Assembly (NCBI GenBank): GCA_004026145.2 | Contig: CP034993.1 | Location: 12,943,290-13,007,289 of the forward strand | DNA: 64,000 bases | From: Takifugu bimaculatus | Taxonomy: Eukaryota; Chordata; Actinopteri; Tetraodontiformes; Tetraodontidae | Reading direction: 5' to 3' | In this document: positions 56,375-64,000 of the stretch, piece after piece | Numbering within the stretch: the first letter of the stretch is position 1 | Layout: each line of letters begins with the position of its first letter | Made by a program: the position numbers and the translations under genes | The notes under the pieces: model-generated | Seen by the model: only the letters and a program-made list of their open reading frames with translations | Told to the model about the DNA's origin: nothing | Database searches by the model: none

Positions 56375-57337
56375 ATGGCGGTGAGTTTGTATGGTGTGCG
56401 CTTTCATTCAGATGTCTTTTTAGTGTTGTGTGTGTGCGTGAGTGCTATGTTATATACATAGTGGCTCCATTCGTTCTTAGCTTTAAGTTGAAAACATAAC
56501 AGGGAACGTTTAAGAACTAACGTAGCCCATTAATGCCCTATTTGCTAACGCGCCTAGCTAGACTGAGCTAACATTAGGTTAAGTTACTTTGTGTCCGGCC
56601 AGCAGATGCAACCCTTATAAAGAATGTCTCTTGTTGTGTTTAGGACAAAGAAAAGAAGAAAAAAGAGAGCATCTTCGACTTGTCAAAATATATCGACAAA
56701 CATATTCGTGTTAAGTTTCAAGGAGGACGAGAAGGTATGTGAAATATGTTAACGTTACTCATGCTAGCCACATGCTAATCGCCATTAATATGATATTACT
56801 GGTGCGGGATATGATATAACTGTTGCTACATGGATTGTTTTCTTTAAACTTATTGGGCTGGTTCGTAATAACGCAGACGTTTTGTCTCTTGTCCTCTCAG
56901 CCAGCGGTGTTCTTAAGGGCTTTGATCCGCTGTTAAACCTGGTGTTGGATGGGACAATAGAATATATGCGAGGTAAGTAAGGCAAGTCCGAAAGGTAAAT
57001 ACCTGCTAGTTACACACCTTTTACCACTCAGTAATTTAAACAGACCAATTAAAAATAGTTTTTTTTTTATCTTGGCCAATAATTCACAATATGACAAAGA
57101 CAGGTGTACTTAATAACCGTGTGTTGCTGGTGTTTGCGGGTATATTATATGACACAGTTCCTGTTTAATTACGTTGTTTTGACTCCCATTGTAGATCCTG
57201 ATGACCAGATGAAGCTGACAGAAGACACCAGGCAGCTGGGGCTGGTGGTGTGCAGAGGAACATCAGTCGTGCTCATCTGTCCTCAGGACGGTATGGAGGC
57301 CATACCGAACCCTTTCATCCAGCAGCAGGATGGCTAG
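56375..57337 (+). CDS. lsm7: U6 snRNA-associated Sm-like protein LSm7
   Basis: LSm7 is a subunit of the heteroheptameric LSm1-7 ring (cytoplasmic mRNA decapping) and LSm2-8 ring (U6 snRNA 3' end binding in the nucleus). Four exons: 56375-56380 (only ATG GCG), 56644-56734, 56901-56972 and 57195-57337, giving 103 residues, the same length as the human protein. The sequence begins MADKEKKKKESIFDLSKYID. Sm1 motif residues are near 22-55 (VKFQGGREASGVLKGFDPLL, NLVLD). Sm2 is near 78-90 (LGLVVCRGTSVVLI). All introns are GT-AG and phases fit. The first exon carries just two codons. An AATAAA lies at 57578-57583. Confidence 0.97.
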
Positions 57338-57577
57338 CCCTCACCTAGCAAGCGCTGCACTTAATACCACACATTTGTATACTTTGTGAACTTTGTTTTA
57401 GTTTTTAAATGCGAGAGCAAAGAAAGAAGGCAAATTTAAGTTGAACGCGGACTCTGGAAGCACTTTGCTTTTGTTTCCTGTGCAGATTGCAGTTAGTTGA
57501 GTTATGGAGTGTTGACGGAGCATTTTTCTTATCCAGAATCAGTCGACTTTTTACCGTGTTTTTGTTTTTGATAAGAA

Positions 57578-57583
57578 AATAAA
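57578..57583 (+). terminator. lsm7 polyadenylation signal
   Basis: AATAAA about 240 bp after the lsm7 stop codon. Confidence 0.6.
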
Positions 57584-58248
57584 CTAAATGTATTTAGAGT
57601 CTGGAACGTTTGCTTCAGGTGTTTTTTGCAGCGGGACCGTTTGCGTCATTAGAATGTTGAACATTGTATTAATAAAGGTCACGGTTGAAGGTGACAGCTG
57701 ATTCTACAAGTTGACCCTGGACTAGAGTTCATGTGCTCTCAGCCCTGCTGCTGTGATGAAATAGCTGCAAACTACTTGAGAAATACTTGTGGAATTTGGA
57801 CCAACAGTGGGATCATTTCTATTTTTCCTCAAATATTTGTCTGAAACTCCCTGTGCTGTTAAAACCTCAGTCATGACTGATGGCCGTCCACAAGCTTCTG
57901 GTGGGATGCCTGCCCCTCCCCCGCCTCCTTGAGGCAGATGTGATCCAGCAAGGATTTATGCAAAACCTTTTCTCCTGGCGTTTGTTCAGATCGGCCTCCT
58001 TTTTGGGCACGCACCTGTAGATATCTAAACGGAACAGAACGTTTCTCTGGAGCTGTAAAGCCTCTAAATCAAGCAGCTGCGCTCCCATTTCTGACCCATC
58101 AGCCCACGTATTCAGAAAATCTTCAAGTATCTGGGGGGTTAGTGTGTGTTAAGATAAGCTAGTGTGCTCAGTGACAAAGCCACAGTTGTAAATCCAGCAG
58201 AGTTGTTGGGAAAGGCTTTATTCACCTTTGTTAGTTGTTCCCTGGACT

Positions 58249-58269
58249 GGGGGGGGGGGGGGGGGGGGG
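58249..58269 (+). repeat. poly-G homopolymer (about 21 nt)
   Basis: An uninterrupted G-run; the longest in the window. Confidence 0.9.
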
Positions 58270-58599
58270 TGATTCCCATGTTAAAAAATTCCTTTAATCT
58301 TTGTTTTTTACCTGCCAGGTTAACCTAAACCTTTATTAAGTCCTATAGAACATCAATAGAATCACAGAAATACCTTTTGTGGTTTGTAATGTAAAACCTT
58401 AAATCTAAATTAGTAATATTCCGACTGGAAACGCCGTGGCCTACTTTTATAGGGACTTTTATCCTGATTACATGTTTTTATTTTTACCAAATAACTGATG
58501 AAAGATGAATCAATTTGTTTTTTTCCTTCCTGTCTTTATGCTGTTAAGCCGAAAGGTTGATTGTTCAGTCCAAACAAGGACATTTTTAATAATCTAAAT

Positions 58600-58603
<4 letters not shown>

Positions 58604-58651
<48 letters not shown>
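58604..58651. repeat. (TA)n microsatellite
   Basis: About 24 uninterrupted TA units, self-complementary. Confidence 0.97.
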
Positions 58652-58652
<1 letters not shown>

Positions 58653-59227
58653 GACTGTCACTGGCTCTTCTTTACAACCAGAGTCTCAATCGAATTTTAC
58701 ACTCACTCACACACTTGCTTAAATAAATAAAGTCCCAGATTAGCCCGACAACAACACGGGTCATCTAAATACACAATAGTCACGCATTTTCTGTTTGTTA
58801 TGTATTTAGTTGGCCTGTGTCGTTGTCGGGCTAATGTGCGTGTGTGCGCGCGCGTGTGTAAAAAGTACTTCGATTGTGACTCCGGTTGTAAAGGAGAACA
58901 ATCAGGGGTTGTGCGTCCGGAAGCGGCCGCCGGACCAGCCGGAGGGATCTGCTGATCAGTCATGGTGTCAGTGGATCCCCCACCTGCTTCTGCTCCACAC
59001 TTTCCCCAGATCCCCCCAGATCCCCCGCCTCAGCGGGGATTATGGGAGATGTGCCTGTGCACACCGGGGTGGGTCGGTCGAGGGTTTCTGGATTTAGCCA
59101 CAGATCCTAAACCAACTGACCAGGTGAGCCGGGTGCGGGGCGACCCGGGCACGCCCCTCCGCAGGTGGAACAAATAGCGGCTCTCTTCGCCCTCCTCTAC
59201 CGCCGTTTTCCCTTCATCCGTGCGGGA

Positions 59228-59280
59228 GACGCGCACCGAGGAGTGGATGTCACCGCCGGGAGGAATGACAGAAGGAAGAG
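59228..59280 (+). other. possible non-coding first exon of tmprss9
   Basis: A GC-rich stretch ends ggaagag|gtgagt at 59280/59281, a near-perfect donor. An acceptor (cgccatcag, ending 60076) lies 57 bp upstream of the tmprss9 ATG. Joining them gives a 5' UTR; the ATG inside this exon would be stopped shortly after the junction. Left border unknown. Needs transcript data. Confidence 0.35.
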
Positions 59281-59819
59281 GTGAGTTCTCCCCAGGTTCT
59301 GCACCATGACGCGCTCTCTCTTCTGGTTCCGGTGGAGATCCCGAACCGGGTCACTTTCTCAGCTACAGGTGGGCTTTCCGAGGTTCCGGGAGACTTCAGG
59401 GGTGGTCTTTGGACTTCAACATGGCCTCCTCGCTCTCCTTTACGCAAACGAATTTCTGCCCAATAGGCTCAGCAGAACCCTCGATTCTCTCCTTCGTTCT
59501 TATTTTCTCCCCATTTTAACCTGAGAGTATTTTTAAAAGCTGACATTTAAACCAAAGCGTGAGAAAATGAGGTGATTTGTAGCGTGAAAGTTAACTTACT
59601 AAAACGTTCCGTTTTATTTAATAGATTCTGCAGTGGCTCTAAAGGACAGAAGGTATTGTCCACCAATGATGTCCTGCTCATTTTATTTTTATAAAGTTAA
59701 AGCTTAAACGCTTCATGCTGGGCTGAATCTTAAATTGGTTTATTGTCATTAAGGTCGATTTAAAAGGAACTGTGATTGTTTGTCTTTATTTGTTGAATCA
59801 ATACTTTTACACTGACAGG

Positions 59820-59910
59820 TTTGTCTCTTCTGGGCCACCATAGAAACATGGTGACCCACCTTCCCATGGAGGGGGACCCGGCCAATGTTTACTATCTGAC
59901 AGCTGCAGGG
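59820..59910 (+). repeat. possible dispersed repeat remnant
   Basis: Contains ctgggccaccatagaaacat and ggtgacccaccttcccatgg, reminiscent of a common fish repeat with a 'gccac.gtagaaacatgg' phrase (recalled). Short and diverged. Confidence 0.35.
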
Positions 59911-60132
59911 GATCAGGATGCTAATGCTAATGCTAATGCATGTTTATCAAATCATAATTAATTATTGAGTATTTTGACTTTTTGTCCACATTTTATATTA
60001 GTAGTAGTAGTAGTAGTATGTATAAAAACATTCTACATATTTTACTATAATATTCAGAATTCTGTGTCGCCATCAGGGCCGGATCATTTTGAGATTCAGA
60101 TGTTCTGATCACAGCGGTGCTACTGATCCAAC

Positions 60133-63100
60133 ATGGAGGTGAAACAGGATGGCGAAGGAGATGGCCAGAGGTCCAAAACCTCCTCGGCTCCCGCCTATCG
60201 TACCTGCAACACGGCCGCTCTTGTGGCTTCCTTCTTCTTGATCCTCATCTTCGGGGTGTTTGTGGGTCTGTTTATGGGTGAGTGCGGGTGTGTGCAGGAC
60301 GTGGTCAGAGCCGGTCCCATGTTCCGTCAGTGATCCGTCCTTCTCCCCTCAGCCTACCTGGTGCAGGAACAGCATGATTTCATGGAGACGGTGCAGCTGA
60401 AGGGGTTAAAGTACGATTCAGCTCTACAGGATATAAACTCTGGGTACTACATCGTGCTGTCGTCCATCATAAAGACCAAGGTAGACCCCGGACTTTTGTC
60501 CCTTTGATCCTCCGGTTTAGTCTCAAATCACATTTTATATTGTTTTGTACTATTTCTCCACCCAAATCTGGCTGTAATCTGTCAGTTAGGATGTTAATCT
60601 TAAGGTTCGGGATAAAGGCCTTGGCCGTTTCTTTGGGGAGGACTGTCATTTTCTTATTAGATGTATCTTCAAGAGTGTTAAATCACATATCTGCCCCTTT
60701 TGTACAGATTAAAAATGTCTTCAGCGCCTCGGCGATATCGCGTCACTACGTCGACAGCAGTATTGTCGCCTTCGGGTGAGTAAGAGCCAAACGGAGGTTG
60801 ACGTGTGTCACCGATCAGCACCGCCTGTTTCCCCTCTTTCCAGTGACGCCAACGGCGACGTGCTGGCCACCTTCCGGGTGGTCTTCAGGGTCTCCAGGCT
60901 GCAGCAGTATTCCGACGGCTTCGTCCAGGAACTGCTGAGGGCGGGGCTCGGAGCGGAGCTGCACGGGAAACCGCTGGAGGTGCCGGGATACGGAGGGATC
61001 GACTCCATCGTCCTGCTGGGTAGGAGAGCATCAGCCAGCCGCGGCTGCACACTGGTTCTGAGGTCCTGACCCGTCTGTCCGCCTGTCTTTCTGTCTGTCC
61101 CCTGCAGGCGCCAGCGGGAAGTCGTTCTACAACATCGGGGACAACGCGATGGGTGAGCGCCGAGCCTCTGACCATGTGGACACTCGCCCTGTGAAATTCA
61201 CAGGCTTGATTTCACGGTTGCCGTGGCGATGTGGCTGCGTTTTTGAATACAAAGGATGTGAGTGGAAGTGTGATTAAAATGAGCGTGGGTGGGCTCTCGC
61301 CAGCCTCGTGTCCAGGCAGCACCTTCACCTGTGACAGTGGGGAGTGCGTCACCAAAGTGAACCCAGAGTGCGACTTCATCGCCGACTGCGCCGACGGGTC
61401 TGACGAAGCCCGCTGCGGTGAGCTCGTCTTCACGTCACATGCGTCTTCGTGTCCCCCCCCCCCTTCACCCCTCAACCACTGTTTTTCTCCATCTTCTCCC
61501 TCAGACTGTGGGACGCGTCCCACCATGGGGAACCGAGTGGTGGGTGGGGAGGATGCTCGGGAGGGGGAGCTGCCTTGGCAGGTCAGTCTGAGGCTGCACG
61601 GACGCCACACCTGCGGGGCCTCCATCATCAACAAGCGCTGGCTCGTCAGCGCAGCGCACTGTTTCACGAGGTGGACAGGAGCCATTTTCACCGGACAAGC
61701 ACTGGAATAAGACCTTTAGGTAAGAATGATTTGCTTTGTCTTTACAGCGAAGGAGACCCCACAGGGCTGGACGGCGATGGTCGGCGCCACACAAGTTGAT
61801 GGGAAGGAGCTTCAGTCCAAGGTGATTAACATCAAGTCCCTGGTTGTGTCGCCATTCTACGACTCACAGACCACGGACAACGACATCACCATGGTGGAGC
61901 TGGAGAAGCCTCTCACCTTCGGCCCGTACATCCAGCCCGTCTGCCTGCCCTCTGTGTCCCACGTGTTTGCCCCCGGGAAGAGGTGTATAGTGTCGGGGTG
62001 GGGCGCGCTGCACCAGTTTAACCGTGAGTACAGCTCGCCATCCCTTAAACAGTCCAGTTACAGTGTTGTGTTAAAGAACCCTCTTGTTGGGCGGTCTGCC
62101 TCAGCCAAGCTGCCCACCACGCTGCAGAAGGCGGTGGTGAAGATCATCGACTCCAAGGTGTGCAACAAGTCGTCTGTGTACAAAGGCAGCATCACCGACA
62201 ACATGATGTGCGCCGGCTTCCTGCAGGGAAAGGTGGACTCGTGTCAGGTCAGAGCTCGTTCCGGGTGCTGGCTCAGCTTACAGGTTTTCCTCACAGAGCG
62301 TTTGTGGCTCATATGGTGCTCTGGAAACCCGGTGTTATTTTTCCAGCCAAGTGTATCCTAAAACTTGCCCCACCCTAAAAATAACCCGGCTGGTGATATT
62401 GTGTTCATCACAGCTTAACAGGGAAGTGAGAGAAAACACCGGCTCACTTTGACAGTTAAGGATTAAAAAAAAAACCATGATGCTGTAATGTGACAATAAT
62501 TACTTTAATACACTATTTTCACCTTATGCATATAGATGCATTTAAATAGTCAATGTATTTTGTGTATTTAGTTTAGTTTTTTAATTAGATGGGCTTGCAA
62601 TTCTATATGATAAACAGCAGGGGGTGCTACAGCTCCTACAACGCTTTCTCTGGCTTTAGTCGGCGTCGTTGATCGGTTTAAAGATTATACAATGATCGAT
62701 CTACTTAAGAAATGTATGGCCTGATAGCAGGTAAAAGAAAAGGATCAGAAGTCTCTGTTTTCACTGCAGGGAGACTCTGGAGGACCTTTGGTGTGTCAGG
62801 GGGCTCCGGGCAGGTTCTTTCTGGCTGGAGTGGTGAGTTGGGGTGTGGGCTGTGCCCAGATCAACAAGCCTGGTGTTTATTCCCGTGTTACCAGACTCCT
62901 CAACTGGATACTAAAACACACCAATCCCAGCTTGGCCCATACGGATCCTCAGCAAGTGCCCGACGTTCCACTGGGTCTGGAAGGAGCTACAGATCTGCCA
63001 CCCGTTCCCGGGCCCGCAGACATTGATGAGGATGCCTCGCTAGTGCTATCTGGTAAGGTCACGACTGTGGACCCATGCTCCACTGTTGCAGGTAGACCCC

Positions 63101-64000
63101 ACAGCTGCTTCATTTCACCACCAGATCTTCCGGCGTCAAACTGCAGCGGAAACTTCCAGTGTAGCTCCGCCTCCTGCGTCGCCAAGGTCAACCCAGAGTG
63201 TGACGGCGTCCCGGACTGCCCCAACCAGGCCGACGAGGAAAACTGCAGTAAGGTTTTCCTCAGTAGAATCCAGCTTTGCTTGAACTTGTCTGACGTTCCA
63301 CGTGGTCTCAGACTGCGGCACTCGCCCTGCGCTGGGCTCCAATAAGATCGTGGGCGGGGTTACGGCTCGTAGGGGGGAGTGGCCTTGGATCGGCAGCCTA
63401 CAGTACCAGAAGCTCCACCGATGTGGGGCTACGCTCGTTCACAGCAAGTGGTTGCTCACAGCAGCACACTGCTTCAAAAGGTATTTATGGGATCAGCTAT
63501 GGACTAAACAAAAACGTGGAATAAATAATGATCCTTTCTGGTCCCAGGGATCCCAGCCCCGATAACTGGGCGGTGAGCCTGGGATCTGTGCTGCGCTCTG
63601 GTGGTGGGGCTCTGGTCATCCCCATCCAGAGGATCGTCATCCACCCAGAGTTCAACAGCACCAACATGGACCAGGACGTGGCCCTCCTGGAGCTGGCCGT
63701 CCCGGCACCCGTGTCCTACACCGTCCAGCCCGTGTGCCTCCCCTCGCCGGTGCACAGCTTCCCGGAGAGGGCAGAGTGTTACATCGCAGGCTGGGGATCC
63801 ACCAGGGAGGGAGGTGGGTAAATTTCTCGCAGCGGCAGCCGAGCTCATGAGTTGTTTGTGGTGTTTATATCAGAAAAGGCCGCAAACGTCATGTAATGAG
63901 TCTCTTTGTCTCAGGTTCTTTGACCAACCTGCTGCAGAAAGCTGCCGTGAACCTCATCGACCAGGCCGACTGCCAGCGTTCCTACGGAGACGTGCTGACG
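60133..64000 (+). CDS. tmprss9: transmembrane serine protease 9 (polyserase-1 type), 3' end outside window
   Basis: A type II membrane multi-protease. Exons: 60133-60277, 60353-60480, 60708-60775, 60844-61019, 61108-61152, 61304-61417, 61505-61670, 61748-62023, 62105-62247, 62770-63052, 63092-63247 (or from 63125), 63312-63480, 63548-63813 and 63915-64000. In order: cytoplasmic tail, membrane segment (about 25-48), SEA domain (about 55-170), LDLa (CDSGECVTKVNPECD), protease 1 (activation site RVVGG, catalytic AAHC, DNDI, GDSGGP), linker, second LDLa (CVAKVNPECDGVPDC), protease 2 (KIVGG, TAAHC, DQDVALLE, cut before its Ser). LDLa-protease wording matches human TMPRSS9, and lsm7 is its neighbour in human too. 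The ATG at 60133 is chosen because it gives the short tail before the membrane segment. Exon 8 has one extra base near 61764-61767; without it HCFTSEGDPTGWTAMVGAT reads through. Confidence 0.9.
62248..62769 (+). other. tmprss9 intron before the catalytic-Ser exon
   Basis: A 522-bp, AT-richer intron with a gtcaga donor and an actgcag acceptor. It contains an agcagggggtgctacagc phrase near 62617, weakly CTCF-like. Nothing else. Confidence 0.6.

Larger units (their letters stand above)
57584..60132. other. lsm7-tmprss9 intergenic region
   Basis: About 2.5 kb. It contains a 21-base G-run (58249-58269), a (TA)n tract (58604-58651), a GC-rich stretch (58915-59280) ending in a splice donor, a possible repeat remnant (59820-59910), and short GCTAAT and AGT repeats (59920-59939, 60000-60018). 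No additional gene is supported. Confidence 0.6.

Noticed and set aside
61431..61691. Alternative plus-strand frame across tmprss9 exon 7
   Set aside because: It is a shifted reading of the protease exon; the correct frame has the VVGG activation site and the AAHC catalytic motif.
1..64000. tRNA, rRNA or known structural RNA genes
   Set aside because: I looked for tRNA box A/B spacing and found only a diverged SINE-like stretch at 45795-45960; no intact cloverleaf or rRNA segment was seen. A tRNAscan/Infernal run would be needed to exclude small RNAs fully.

Overview
The window is nuclear DNA of a bony fish, most likely a compact-genome percomorph teleost. Protein-coding genes are split by GT-AG introns, many only 60-120 bp long. 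The non-coding DNA is full of (TG)n microsatellites, poly-G runs and teleost-type dispersed repeats. The species cannot be named from the sequence alone.

Layout. (1) Positions 1-31892, minus strand: the 5' two thirds of a fibrillin gene of the fibrillin-2 type. I reconstruct 47 coding exons, from the signal-peptide exon (31720-31892) to a calcium-binding EGF exon cut by the left edge. The domain order is: unique N-terminus, three EGFs, hybrid 1, two EGFs, TB1, Gly-rich region, four EGFs, cbEGF with TB2, three cbEGFs, hybrid 2, cbEGF, TB3 with RGD, twelve cbEGFs, TB4 with RGD, two cbEGFs, TB5, six cbEGFs. (2) 31893-47040: about 15 kb with no supportable gene, made of microsatellites, G-runs and repeat remnants. 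(3) 47041-about 53900, plus strand: a ceramide synthase (cers4 by position and sequence) with a GC-box/CRE promoter and ten coding exons. (4) 54234-56047, minus strand: a BTB-BACK-kelch gene ending tail to tail with cers4. (5) 56375-57337, plus strand: lsm7, head to head with the kelch gene across a 327-bp shared promoter that contains a CRE. (6) 60133-64000, plus strand: tmprss9 (polyserase-1 type), running off the right edge.

The genes do not form a functional pathway. They encode an extracellular microfibril protein, an ER sphingolipid enzyme, a probable ubiquitin-ligase adaptor, an RNA-processing subunit and a transmembrane serine protease. What links them is synteny: fibrillin next to CERS4, and LSM7 near TMPRSS9, are both arrangements of human 19p13, so this looks like one conserved ancestral block.

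The most notable points are three separate one-base insertions that break otherwise well conserved exons (fibrillin exons 7 and 8, and tmprss9 exon 8), a GC-AG intron in fibrillin, a 21-bp coding minisatellite in the Gly-rich region, a frame-preserving 78-bp intron in the kelch gene, and an extra LDLa module between the tmprss9 protease domains. I did not find a novel mobile, defence or biosynthetic system.
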